Below, piece by piece: positions 41,108-52,284 of a DNA stretch of 64,000 nt (position 1 is the stretch's first letter; each line of letters begins with the position of its first letter). The position numbers were made by a program, and so were the translations under genes. Under the pieces are notes generated by a model, which did not search any database, was not told where the DNA came from, and saw only the letters and a list, made by a program, of their open reading frames with translations. Origin of the DNA: Temnothorax longispinosus (Eukaryota > Arthropoda > Insecta > Hymenoptera > Formicidae); assembly GCF_030848805.1 (NCBI RefSeq), contig NC_092362.1:12318157-12382156 (forward strand), in the 5' to 3' direction.

Positions 41108-43060
41108 CTATAAACTAACATCAGTCTGACTGAGATTCGGCAACCCGTCTTTACCCTTCCTAATGACACAATCCAATCTCTTCGGGATGGTGTGAAGAAC
41201 TCTAAAGTTCATGTCTCGCATTGTACGGCTAACATTCTCGCTAAGGCCCTTTATGTAAGGTTCAGTAATGCACCTTCGAGGATCTTGGGTCACTTCGCTA
41301 CTGACAGGATCATTGTTGTTACGGTTTCGCAATTCGCCAAGCCGGACATTGACATATTTATCAACAACTTTCTTCGGGTAACAATTATTAATAAGGATCT
41401 TTTTTATTTCACTAATATTAGACTTGTGAAACCGCGCGTCGGACAAAAGAATCGCCCGATCAACCAAATTCCTTACGATGTTAATTTTATATTTCATAGG
41501 ATGGTTTGAAAAATAATTTATATACCGGCCCGAGAAAGTTGGTTTACGGAACCAATTCGTGAGCAATGAGCCTCCCTCGCGGATGACCGTGGTATTAAGG
41601 AAACTCAATTCACCATTGCTTTCCATTTCATAAGTGAATTTTAATCTATCGTGGTAATAATTGTTGAAACTGTCTAATAATTCCCTAATACCCGACTCGG
41701 GAACAACCGCGAAAATATCATCCACATATCGTTTGAAAAAGGATATCCTGAAACTGAGCCGCTGTATACAATGCTTCTCTAAATCCTCCATGACCATGTC
41801 AGCCAAGATAGGAGAGAGGGGAGACCCCATCGGGCTTCCGAAGATTTGTTCATAAAATTGGCCGTTGAACATAAAACTAGTAGAACTGAGGATCAAGTCT
41901 ACAGCACTCAAGAATTGTGGAAGGCTGAGATCAGTTTTTGTAGTGATGTAATTCCATCTCTCTTCAATCGCTTTCAAAACAAGATCTTTAGGTACGTTAG
42001 TGAAGAGAGAAGTGACATCGTCACCGTCTCCCACTGTTACTCCTCTAATCAATTCTACAAAGGACCAACCATCCTTAACATATGATTCAGGTTTAGGAAC
42101 AGATTTTTCTAAAATATTTTGCAAACGACTGGCGATATTATAGAGCGGACTGCCTAAAGTGGAAACAATTATACGTAATGCGGTGAGCCAATTTTATGAA
42201 TCTTCGGGAGCCCGTAACTGCGCGGAAGATTCCCATTAGTGCAATTCAAATGTCTAAAAACTTGCTCATTGATGATGCCCATGTTAAACCAAGACTTTGC
42301 CATTTCGTTGATTTTCGATGTTATTTTTCTTATAGGATTGCTTTTCAATTTTTTGTACGTGGAACTGTCATTAAGTAAGTCAGTCATCTTATTAACATAC
42401 GTACTTTTTTCCATGATCACGGTAACTTGGCCCTTGTCTGCCTTTGTAACAAAGACATCATCGTTGTTGCGGAGGAACTTTTTACAAAATCTAAATTCTT
42501 GCAAAATAAACCTCTCTATACAATTTTTATGCTGATTAGTCCGCAAGAACTTAAACAACGAATTCGAAATACGGTTGCGCGCTTCGTCAACAATATCGTC
42601 AGCAATCTGGTAAACATTGAATTCGAAATTTTTAATTACGTCAACCACCGAATCTATGCGATCTCTCCTGTCATTGTTGTCAACTGGTAGAGCGAATCTA
42701 TCGCCAAGACTAAGAAACCTCAGTACTCTGTCTGGGATTTGTTTGCTGCTAATATTGATAATCCATTTGTTGTGATCAAAGTTCATTAACGAATTAATAA
42801 CTGGGTTTTGCGCAGCTATAACTGAGTTAAATTTATTAATAAGTTTTCTTTGTATTTTTTGGTCATATGTATGAAAATAATCGTTGTTAGTATAGAAAAA
42901 GTTGTTGACAACATGGCCAGGTAAGAGCGCACGAAGTTGGTTCTCTATTCTAATAATCTTGGAACGACTAAAACATAAATTAACATTAGTATCATTAATT
43001 TTAAAATTGAGAAATTTTGTCTGTATGCGTCTCTTGAAAAGAGTAAACTCGTGTTTTATC
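41108..43060 (-). pseudogene. Penelope-like reverse transcriptase with N-terminal region, frameshifted
   Basis: The reading is open from about 43060 (NEFTLFKRRIQTKFL) through FVTKADKGQVTVIMEK and LPRSYGLPKIHKIGSP near 42180. A one- or two-base frameshift moves it to the second frame (42124-41108). That frame contains VTSLFTNVPKDL (motif A), GSPMGSPLSPILADM (motif B) and FKRYVDDIFAVV (motif C, two catalytic Asp). This is the characteristic Penelope RT, related to telomerase by established phylogeny. Catalytic residues are retained; the frameshifts make this copy inactive. Confidence 0.85.
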
Positions 43061-43103
43061 CTTTTTTTATGTATTTATTAATCAGAAATTTTTTGTTAAA
43101 TTA

Positions 43104-43500
43104 GCGTTCGCGTAATATTCACAAGTGAAATTCAAATCGTGAACTGCAATTGATACTACGCAATCATAAGACAAAACAGTAGTAAAATTAATAATTAATA
43201 GATCGTTCGCGGAATAATCTTGTGAAGTCGTGAACTGCATTTGTTATCATCTTTTTTTATGTATTTATTGTTCAGAAACTTTTTGTTAAATTAGCGTTCG
43301 CGTAATATTCACTAGTGAAATTCAAATCGTGAACTGCAATTGATACTACGCAAATCACGTCAAATTGTGAACTGCAATTGATACTACGCAATCATAAGAC
43401 AAAACAATAGTAAAATTAATAATTAATAAATCAATGAAGAGCGCTGAATCACGATTATACTGAAGCGTTCGCGCAATGACTGTATAGGAGCGTGAACTGC
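43104..43500 (+). repeat. Repeats of a GCGTTCGCG...GTGAACTGCA unit
   Basis: At least four related units (43104, 43204, 43294, 43465) of 40-50 bp begin GTTCGCG and end TCGTGAACTGCA or a close variant. A further unit lies at 40219-40260 on the other side of the Penelope-like element, in the same orientation. Either the element inserted into a short array or the repeats belong to its termini. Confidence 0.7.
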
Positions 43501-43579
43501 TGTATTTACTTGCTTATCTATACTACTATTATAAAGAGACAGAGTTTGTCGGTTTGATTGTTTGTCCTCGATGATCTTG

Positions 43580-44275
43580 GAAACCAATGGACCGAATTTT
43601 TACCAAAAGTATATGAAATAGGGGTAGAATTTCCCGGGGAGTGTCACTGTGTGTATAGTTTTTTGTTACCGATTTTCTGAAAACCGGTTTTTTTAATTTC
43701 TCTAATTTATCGAGAAATAATTGACGGAATTTTAAAGAATTGTATATAAAACAGGGGTAGAATTACCTGGGGAATGCCATAAAGTGTATAATTTTTCGTT
43801 ATCGATCTTTTTCGAAACCGGTATCAAAAGTTTTTTGAATTTTTCGGGAAATAATTGATCAAATTTTAAAAAATTGTATAGAATTTTCCGGGGAGTGTTA
43901 TTATGTGTCTAGTTTTTTGTTATCGATTTTTTGGAAACCGTTTTTTTTTAATTTTTCAAGAAATAATTGACCGAATTTTAAAGAATTGTATATAAAACAG
44001 GGGTAGAGTTTCCCGGGGAATGACATAAAGTGTATAATTTTTTGTTACCGATTTTTTTGGAAGCCGGTACCGAAATTTTTTCAATTTTTCGAGAATTAAT
44101 TGACTGAATCTTAAAGAATTGTATATGAAGTAGGAGTAGAATTTTACGGAAGCGCCATAATGTGTACAATTTTTGTTATCAATTTTTTTGGAAACCGGTT
44201 TTTTTAATTTTTATAATTTTTCGGGAAATAATTGATTAAATCTCAAAGAATTATACATGAAGTAAGGGTGTGACC
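43580..44275 (+). repeat. Degenerate ~130-bp tandem array, left part
   Basis: Units repeat AATTTTAAAGAATTGTATAT, AGGGGTAGAATTTCCCGGGG, ATAAAGTGTATA and GGAAACCGGT. Copies start near 43590, 43733, 43863, 43974, 44106 and 44240. The last breaks off at about 44275, where unrelated sequence begins, and the pattern resumes at 46928. Confidence 0.85.
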
Positions 44276-46927
44276 GGAACAACGATTAAGATTATGAAAA
44301 TCAAATTTTTAGCTACTTACTACTTGGGCTGTAATTACGGTCGCCACTGTATTTTCAGGCATCAATACAGAAAGCCCTGTTGCTACGAGGCCTCGTTCCT
44401 TCTTTACAGCAAGATGGTTGCCGTCTGTTACGCCGCGGACGTGTTCAATCCTGTCTGCCACGCCCTGGTATAGCGAACGTACTCTACGGTGGATAGGATA
44501 CGCACGGGCTCTCGAATAAGCGCTTCACTTTTTATTATAAACAATAACAAATTTATTAATTCTTGGAATACAGTACTCAATGCGATCGCGGACTTGTTCG
44601 CTCGTGCGTCGAGCTTTCGTAACCGCCGATCGTGTAACGACGGGATCGGATGTTAATTGCGTATCGCCGAACGTTTCAGCGCGCTCCGATTATGTCCCAT
44701 ATATAATTATTAATCGCAATTGTCGTATGCATATACGGGATAAGCCCCACGGTCTCGAGTTTCTTATGCGCGCAACCAATATACGTGTTCACGCTTCGAA
44801 GTACTACGAAGGACTGTCCGGGAGGAACGGGTCGTGTTCTCCTACCACGGGGCTTGCGCAGGCGTAGAGCCGTTGTTTTTGGCGCGCGCGGTGTTAAGTT
44901 ATAGCGCGCGCTGCGTCGGTCGGTGTTTCGTGTCGCGGATTGGCTGAGAGCGACACGATCCCTCGTCTGTCGGACGAATCAGAGCTCACTGAGCCGGTTT
45001 GCTGGCTCAGCTCTCTGAAATTACGAGATACTGCATTATGATTGGACGGCGGACAAGGGTTCTCGCTTCGACGCTCGCGATGCGGCAACCAATGCCAGCC
45101 GTCGCAATTTGCACGATGTGCAAGTTCGCGGCAAGTCACTCGGTCCGTTGCCGAGTGACCTTGTATGGTCATTTTGACGTTCCCCGTTAATGCCAGGTAA
45201 GTATTTTTCCACTAGAATCAAATATATTAATTCTCCTTTTCTTTCAGGTACCGGGACTTCGTGGGATCGTCTCGCTCAATCAATGGACTGGAAATCATCG
45301 TCGGTAAGTATCCGAACGTTAAGTATAAAATATGTATCGCATACAATAAAACTTGGTTAATCATAATTGTTTTGAGAGGGAAAAGCATAAAGTAAGTATA
45401 TAAAATCATAATAACGCGTTACAAAGTAAATCACACTGTTACGAGCCATGCTCGCTTCTCATTGGTCGGTTCGTCGCGTTTGTTCAACAGAGTCGCGCAA
45501 TGCGCTCTCATTGGCTGAAGGCCTTGTAAAATCGTAAATTAGTCTGAAAATGTGTAAAATAATATGAAATTGCCAGGAATCATTCCTATTGGCTCTCGCA
45601 CTGTCGAAAGTGTCTGAAATGATCGAATCTACTGTAAATAACATAATCCTATGCAAAATCGACTGGGTCACTCCCCATTGGTCGCTGTGACTTGACATTC
45701 CGTTTGAACTGTCAAAACTTATAAAATGAAATATGGAATATATAAATTATGTTAAACGGACGCTATTGGTCCTCGCTGGCGCTCTCGGGCACTCGTAATC
45801 GCAATGCATGCATATCGGTTCATCGTTCCCCGGGAACCAATCGTGGATCGATCTCGAGGCTTAATAGTAGAATATAGAGTGTGTAAAGTATGAATATCAT
45901 GCTGACGGTATGTATATCTGGAAATGTCATAATGACGGGAATAAAAATGATTAGGGTGACTACTAGGTATTCTTTTATCCTCATCTTGTCAATTTCAATG
46001 CTTTTATGTTAAGTAAAATGGTTGTGCTCTCGCAACGTTTGAATACGCTAGTAGAAGTATGCAAATTATGGATATGGCGAATAGTATGAAAATAAATGAC
46101 AGAACTAATATCCTGAATTTATCCGAGTCCATGGCCTATGATTGGCTCTTGCGATGACTCTACTTTTAATGTTGTGAATTGACCTTGGTTCAACTCGGCC
46201 TTCTATTGGCTCTGAAGCTATCGGTATCGATATTAAAGATTTCACTGAGATTGGTAGGGTGGGTGTTTGTGATAAGTATAGTGTGTTAGTTTTATGTGTT
46301 GTCCTTTTAATCTAGACGTGTTCTTAAATCTTATACATGCATCATTCGACGATAAAAACTCAAAGTTTTGAATAAACGCAAAATAGATCTCTTGTCTCTA
46401 TGCGGAAATAAAAATAATAATAATAAGTCGCGTGTCGACTAGTCGCAATTGCACATGCGGATAAATTGTAAGAGTTACAAAAAGAAAAACAATCGTTAAA
46501 AAATAATAGTTATATATGTGTAAAAGGTGTGCGCACGGAATCTCTTATACGTCCGTCGCTTCCGATTGGCCCATCAGGCCCGGTGTCTCGTCGACCTTGC
46601 TCGTCATCTGCGATTGGCCGATCTCCACCTGCTCTGCCTCGCCGTGTCCAGCGGGCTGTATGAATCCCTCGGACAGCGTTATCGCCTCCTGCACGACTTC
46701 CTCGGGTAAGGGTGATAGGATCTGCGTGCTAGCTATGGACTCGAAACTGCAGTCCTCCACCTGCTCCTCCTGATTAGCCTGCTGCTCGCTCCGTTTGAAC
46801 TGCTCGACTGACGTGTCCGCCATGCCCTGCTCCCGAACTGGCGTCTGGGGCGTTGTCATTGGCTGGCATTCACCGTCGCTGCGTGCAGAGTTCGACGCTG
46901 AAATGGGTGGCTTAGCCATCGATTTCA
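44276..46927. other. 2.65-kb segment inside the Helitron array; ATTGG-rich, splice-like signals
   Basis: This segment interrupts the array exactly within a unit. Its left part is GC-rich and promoter-like (44850-45190). The plus strand carries ATTGG 13 times between 44939 and 46862. At 45196 CAG precedes GTAAGTATTT; CTTTTCTTTCAG ends at 45247; and CGTCG precedes GTAAGTATCC at 45303. Together these resemble a short intron and a 55-bp exon. No TIRs, LTRs or known protein domain are seen. It may be host DNA captured by the Helitron or an inserted unknown element. Confidence 0.45.
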
Positions 46928-46928
46928 T
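46545..46928 (-). CDS. Gln/Glu/Ser-rich ORF of 127 codons, unknown function
   Basis: An ATG-started frame (MKSMAKPPISASNSARSDGE) at the right border of the inserted segment. It is acidic, Gln-rich and probably disordered. I recognise no domain. Its start coincides with the segment border, so it may be a truncated or chance frame. The plus strand of the same region has ATTGG motifs and competing short ORFs. Confidence 0.25.
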   Translation of the reverse strand: MKSMAKPPISASNSARSDGECQPMTTPQTPVREQGMADTSVEQFKRSEQQANQEEQVEDCSFESIASTQILSPLPEEVVQEAITLSEGFIQPAGHGEAEQVEIGQSQMTSKVDETPGLMGQSEATDV

Positions 46929-47260
46929 ATAGAATTTTCCAGGGAGTGCTATAAAGTGTACTGTTTTTTATTACCGATCTTTTTGAAAACCGGTTTCGAA
47001 TGACCGAATTTCAAAGAATTGTACATAAAGTAGGGGTTGAATTTCCCGGGGAGTGCTATCAAGTATATAATTTTTCGTTACCAATCTTTTTGGAAATTGG
47101 TATCAGAAGTTTGACGAATTTTTCGAGAAATAATTGATCGAATTTTAAAGAATTGTATTTAAAACAGGGGTAGAATTTTCCGGAGAGTGCTATAAACTGT
47201 ATAGTTTTACGTTACCGATCTTTTTTTTGATTTTTTAAAATATATAAACCATTGAAATAA
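46928..47260 (+). repeat. Degenerate ~130-bp tandem array, right part
   Basis: Resumes with TAGAATTTTCCAGGGAGTGC and continues with two further units near 47007 and 47142. It then passes into AT-rich sequence with a duplicated block (TTATATGAAAAGGTGTGGAA at about 47274 and 47400). Confidence 0.8.
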
Positions 47261-48866
47261 TTTTTTTTAAATTATATGAAAAGGTGTGGAATTTCTTTTT
47301 CTGGAAACCGGTCTTTTTAATTTTCGTAATTTTTTATATAATTTTTCTATTTTTTTGATTTTTTAAAATATATAAACCACTGAACTAATTTTTTTTTTAA
47401 TTATATGAAAAGGTGTGGAATTTCTAGGATGCGCACGTTTTTCTAGGAAAAGCACGTCAATACGATATTAGCAGTTAATTTCAATCGATCAAAAATTCAG
47501 TCTGTAAAAAACTTCATAATTTGCGAGTTTCATGTCATATGTGTTAGAAGTCGGTTCTCCGCAGTGTTATCTCGTGAGAAATAAAGCGAGCCAAATGATT
47601 ATATTATATTTCTCTGATTTATTATAAACTCAGAATTTCGAGAAGTACAAAAGTGCGTCTGAACAAGAAGGGTACGCCCATGAGAGAGAGAGACAAGATG
47701 GTAGATTTGACCTGAATAAACGTTAAAACATAAAAGTAACTTGGAACCTTCAATGCTACCAATCATAAAATAATAAAATATTTAACCATTACAGTCATAG
47801 AATATATAGAGATTAGATACATAGGTTGGAATAATTGTTCAATATGTCCAACAATATGTCATTTAGTGAATTTCAAGATAATATCGATTTATAATATATT
47901 TTTACGAGAAACGTAAAAAAATAATTAAGTAATGGAAGAATATAAGAATTGTAAGTTAAAATTACATTTATTTATCTACATATTTATTATAAATCTATAT
48001 ATATAGATAATGAATTTGATCTTTTAAAAGTATAGTATTGGATGACGGTTGGAATGAATTACTTCTTGAAATGATGATAAGAGACGAGTAACTTATTTAT
48101 ATGATGTTTAAAAAATTTGAAACAAGCAGAAAAACAGAGAATGGAAGAAATACATAATTTGGAACACGGAACTAAAAAAAATAAAGAGGATTTAAATAAA
48201 GAAACCAAAAAATAATATATTTATATAAAACGCATAAATAAATAATTTAGAAATTTAAGAATATAAAATCTGTAAGTTAAAATTATATTTATCTATTTAC
48301 ATATATATATATATATCTAAATACTATTTTATAAAGCAACAAGGTTTGTAGCCTTTTTTTGTATATATATATATAGATATATATATATATATTTATATAT
48401 ATACATGTTTAATATGTTTAATTTTAAAATAAATGTAAATAAAATACACTTGATTTTTCAAAATTATAGTATTGCATGACGGTCGATACAAAATTTTAAT
48501 AAATGCTGCAGTAAATTTGGAGAAAGAACATTAATTCCAGGAGAAAATATTTCCAAAAATTTAATATTTACACCAGAGTTAAGAAGAAAAAAATTTAATG
48601 TTAAAATGTACAATATTTAAAATTTATCAAAAGTTGAATAAATTAAATTTTATTTTATAAATATATCTTTTCTTAAGACTTTTTAATTCAATATCTCGAA
48701 TTTAATGAAGCAATGTATTTTCTTAATATAAATGGAAATAATTGATAACTCATTCTTTTGTTTTATGCGTGGCATGCTTCAAATATATTTATCATCTTGC
48801 GAGATTTGTCTCGAACACAGGAAATTTAAAAAATTTAAATTAATCATTGCTAAAGAAAGTTTGAGA
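47261..48866. other. AT-rich non-coding DNA with (TA)n runs
   Basis: AT-rich sequence with (TA)n runs near 48300-48410. A Helitron-type 5' end candidate (A then TCTAAATACT) is at 48316. No credible ORF is present. Confidence 0.5.
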
Positions 48867-48890
48867 GAGAGATAGATAGATAGATAGATG
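48863..48890 (-). repeat. (ATCT)n tail and CT run at the 3' end of copy B
   Basis: On the coding strand AATAAAGATC is followed by four ATCT units and then CTCTCTC. Copy C ends the same way with AATC units and a CT run. Confidence 0.85.
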
Positions 48891-49359
48891 ATCTTTATTA
48901 AGCCCAAGCATAAGCTATAGGGCAAATTCATAACATAGCCATAATACATATAACGTAGTATAAGCATAAAGACTCTGAGCAAAAGTATAAGCAATAGCTA
49001 AACATAAAAGGCGGAAGATTATGTGAGTTCAAAACTAAAAGGAGACAAGCATGTTCATGATCAATTGTTTGAACTTATCCCATCAACACTTATTTGACGC
49101 ATGTATTACAATATGACGATGAATATAAAATACTTAACAGTACGTAACAATATGTACAGAATACTTCATACTACATTTTGCTCTCTCGATCAAGTTTATA
49201 TCAGTACGCGACTAATCTAATCAACGCTTATTAGACGCATGTATTATAATATAACGTTAGTATATAGAAAATAATTGACAATATGTACAGAATACTTAAT
49301 ACTACATAATGCTCTCGATCAAAATTACATCGGTACACAACACAATAAGCCGTTCAACT

Positions 49360-52284
49360 CTACCCTGACTCATATTCAGACGCCAGTAAAAAAGACCGTA
49401 GAAGGCTCTTGAAGGATCCCAGAGAAGATGCCGATGTAATGCGAGACGGTAGTGATTGCCAGAAATATATGGACGAAATGTGGAAGGAATTTCTATATGT
49501 GACAGTTCTATAAGCAGGCAGATTAAATGTTTGAGAAGAGGTGGCATGTCGTTCAGATCTCCGCAGCGCTGGATCCAGCTGGATAAAGAGATCACTTAAA
49601 TATGATGGAGAACGCATGTGAATAGTTCGATACATCAGGCATCCAAGGAAATAAAGCCTTCTGTTCTCAACACTAAGCCAGCCCAGTCTCCGCCTATACG
49701 GAGTAATATGTTCGTCACGCCTGAGATTGAAGATGAACCGTATGCTACAGTTTACCAGCCTCTGAAGTTTAGTGTTGAGTTCACCAGTTAGACTATGATA
49801 TACTAAACAGCAGTAATCTATGTGAGGCAAGACCAAGGTGACAACAAGTTTTACTCTTAATGCAGTAGAAAGACTGTTTTTGTTGAACTTAATTTTATGT
49901 AACGCATTATGAGCTTTACGTGAAACTAGTGAAATATGTTTCCTCCACGACAGATTAGGTGAAAAGATCACCCCCAAGTTCCTCACCTCAGTCACAAAAG
50001 GCAGGGGCACAGCATTAACAATAACCGGCGGCAGAGTATCGAGACTGATGTTGCTGACATGCGCATTACTCCCAAATATCATGACATTAGATTTAGACGG
50101 ATTAAGTTTGAGACCGTTTTCACGAGCGTAATCGAAGATAGCATTAGCATCTTTGGTAATTAGCTCAATACCCTGACGAATGTTAGCCGGAGGACATCTG
50201 TAGTAAATCTGAATATCGTCCGCAAATATCATATGTTCCGAGTAGCGTAAGACACAACCTATGTCATTCACGTAAAGGGAGAACAAATGAGGACCCAACA
50301 CGGAACCTTGAGGTACACCACCCCATGTAAACCGCCAGCCGGAAAATTTACCAGACTCATCAACAACCGCCTGAGATCTTCCAGTCAGATACGAGAAGAG
50401 CCATGCCAGAACTGCATCAGAAAAACCCAACGCTTTCAACTTTATGAGAAGTCGAAGGTGCGGGACCATGTCAAAGGCCTTGCTGAAGTCAAATAATACC
50501 ATGATTGTGATCAACCCCTCGTCTACACCTTTCTTTATGTCATTACAGACTCGCAAGAGAGCAGCCTGGGTGTTATAACCAGGTCGGTATGCTGATTGTC
50601 TGGGATTTAAGAGATTGTGATCATTAAGATAGTGTACCATCTGCAAGGCAACGATCTTTTCGAGGATCTTCGACAGCTCGGGCAGATTAGCTATAGGTCT
50701 CGTATCGGACGGAGACAATGGAATACGGACCTTAGAAAGAGGGCGGATCAACGCACGCTTCCATTGAGACGGAAACACGGAGGTCTTAAGTGATCTATTA
50801 AATAACTCCACAAGCCATGGGCCCATAACAGACCAAGCAATCCGCAGAACAAACATTGGAATACCATCCGAGCCCGATGCAAAGGAGTGAAGGGGTCCAT
50901 CCGCAAGGAGTTTAAGGACATCATTAGGCGTTACCGTGGAAAAGTCAAACTCCGGACGATGAGACGGTCTGACAACCTGGGCAGTGGCTAAGACAAAATC
51001 TGCATAAGTACACGGAGATTGAGCGTCATATACAGAGGCAAAATACGCGTTCAGCTGATCAGACGTAAAAACTTGCAAAGGAGAAACTAAAGTCGATTTG
51101 ACCAATCCAAGACGCGCTAACTCCCTCCATAACTTGCTTGAATCAGTGATCTTTATTAAGGAGTTGAACTGAAACTCACTTTTCGCACGCTTAATATCCG
51201 CATTTAACCGATTACGAAAAAGCCTATAGGTGGCGTAGGCTAGTATACTATTGGATCGCCTCGCATGCTTATACAGTCTATTTCGTTCACGTAGCCGGGT
51301 CTTAAGATCTTCAGTGAGCCATCGCACAGGGGGCCTTCTGATCACAATCTCTCGTATCGGAGCATGCACATCCAGTGCTCCGATCAAGGTCTGCGACACC
51401 ACCGCACAGAGATCATCAACTCCAGGCACCGTCTGGTCACCAGCAATGGCCTGAATACGCATCTGGAACGTGGAGCTACCTTCAATCGAACGAAGATCAT
51501 CCCGAAACTGGTCACCATCAATGCTCCTATAGCTACGTCTTGAGACGGTGCGCTCAAAATCCATGCCCGTCCTCAGTGAAAGCGTCAGTTCGATAAGATC
51601 ATGACCAGTTATAAACGGGCATTCAGATTTGACAAAAGCCTGAACTTTATCGCTGTCATCCACCGCCAAGACGTCAAGCCACGAGTCAGAAGTAGCCGTG
51701 TGATGTGTAGCACCCGAGGGTACAATACTCATTGACATGCTTGACATCAGTTCACGCAGGTATCCCGCTTCATAATTATTAGAAAGAAGGTTACAATTTA
51801 AATCGCCGCCTATAATAACATTTTTGTATAAGTGCATAACTCCCGTGATCGCCTCCTCAAAGTCGTGTAAAAGTAGACCCTTTGGTCTTCTATAGACAGA
51901 TGCATACAGTACTGCCTCGTCGTTAGGCAGGCGAATGTCAACAATGATGTATTCAGGGGCGTTTTCTACCCTCGCAGAAACAGCGATGACCTTAGCTTTG
52001 AGTGCGTTGTGAACATAGCAGGCCACTCCTCCACCCCTCCTGCCCTCACGATCATGACGAACCAAAAAGTATCCGTCTAACGCCACTAGGTTGTCAGAAA
52101 TGTCAGCGTTAAGCCACGTTTCAGACACTGAGATGATGTGATGAGAGCATGTGTTAAAATGAAGTCTAATAAGATCGATATGACTGCGAAGGGAGTTGGC
52201 ATTAAGCTGTGCCACGCAAAACTGAGAGTTCCTGGTTGAACAATTCCTTGTAACTGAGGCTATTGTGTACTCGGCTCGATCGAG
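49360..52284 (-). CDS. ORF2 polyprotein of copy B: APE endonuclease and reverse transcriptase (intact)
   Basis: Open from the codon after the ORF1 TGA (52285-52287) to 49360, about 974 codons, with no ATG before the conserved endonuclease start (VAQLNANSLRSH, GTG at 52215). Counted from that codon, residues 1-230 are the APE endonuclease: SVSETWLN (Glu), IGGDLNCNLL (Asp, Asn), SDSWLDVL and ITGHDLIEL (His). RT follows at about 420-740: SDTRPIANLPELSKILEK, FDFSKAFDMVPH (about 576), GVPQGSVLGP and MIFADDIQIY (catalytic FADD, about 663). The C-terminal region ends YRNSFHISSIYFWQSLPSRI. The protein nicks target DNA and copies element RNA by target-primed reverse transcription. ORF2 shares ORF1's frame; see findings. 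Confidence 0.95.
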   Translation of the reverse strand, partial: LDRAEYTIASVTRNCSTRNSQFCVAQLNANSLRSHIDLIRLHFNTCSHHIISVSETWLNADISDNLVALDGYFLVRHDREGRRGGGVACYVHNALKAKVIAVSARVENAPEYIIVDIRLPNDEAVLYASVYRRPKGLLLHDFEEAITGVMHLYKNVIIGGDLNCNLLSNNYEAGYLRELMSSMSMSIVPSGATHHTATSDSWLDVLAVDDSDKVQAFVKSECPFITGHDLIELTLSLRTGMDFERTVSRRSYRSIDGDQFRDDLRSIEGSSTFQMRIQAIAGDQTVPGVDDLCAVVSQTLIGALDVHAPIREIVIRRPPVRWLTEDLKTRLRERNRLYKHARRSNSILAYATYRLFRNRLNADIKRAKSEFQFNSLIKITDSSKLWRELARLGLVKSTLVSPLQVFTSDQLNAYFASVYDAQSPCTYADFVLATAQVVRPSHRPEFDFSTVTPNDVLKLLADGPLHSFASGSDGIPMFVLRIAWSVMGPWLVELFNRSLKTSVFPSQWKRALIRPLSKVRIPLSPSDTRPIANLPELSKILEKIVALQMVHYLNDHNLLNPRQSAYRPGYNTQAALLRVCNDIKKGVDEGLITIMVLFDFSKAFDMVPHLRLLIKLKALGFSDAVLAWLFSYLTGRSQAVVDESGKFSGWRFTWGGVPQGSVLGPHLFSLYVNDIGCVLRYSEHMIFADDIQIYYRCPPANIRQGIELITKDANAIFDYARENGLKLNPSKSNVMIFGSNAHVSNISLDTLPPVIVNAVPLPFVTEVRNLGVIFSPNLSWRKHISLVSRKAHNALHKIKFNKNSLSTALRVKLVVTLVLPHIDYCCLVYHSLTGELNTKLQRLVNCSIRFIFNLRRDEHITPYRRRLGWLSVENRRLYFLGCLMYRTIHMRSPSYLSDLFIQLDPALRRSERHATSSQTFNLPAYRTVTYRNSFHISSIYFWQSLPSRITSASSLGSFKSLLRSFLLASEYESG

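Larger units (their letters stand above)
40200..43500 (-). mobile_element. Penelope-like retroelement (RT plus GIY-YIG endonuclease)
   Basis: Minus-strand element with N-terminal region, RT and C-terminal GIY-YIG endonuclease in the classic Penelope order, broken by frameshifts. A hammerhead-like motif lies downstream (about 40368-40402). Repeats of a GTTCGCG...GTGAACTGCA unit lie beyond both ends (40219-40260; 43104-43500). Boundaries are therefore approximate. Confidence 0.8.
43517..48866 (+). mobile_element. Helitron-like element (5' end and internal array)
   Basis: Begins TCTATACTACTATTATAAAG after an A, the form of Helitron 5' ends, and is followed by GTTTGTCGGTTTGATTGTTTG. A degenerate ~130-bp array follows. 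No Rep/helicase coding sequence is seen, so it is non-autonomous. The 3' end is uncertain. A second Helitron-type 5' end (TCTAAATACTATTTTATAAAG) occurs at 48316, and a good Helitron 3' end at 58670-58697 lies beyond the two retrotransposons. Confidence 0.55.

Noticed and set aside
44580..44867. 95-codon plus ORF as a host gene
   Set aside because: No domain, no supporting codon pattern visible, and it lies in a segment with many competing short frames.
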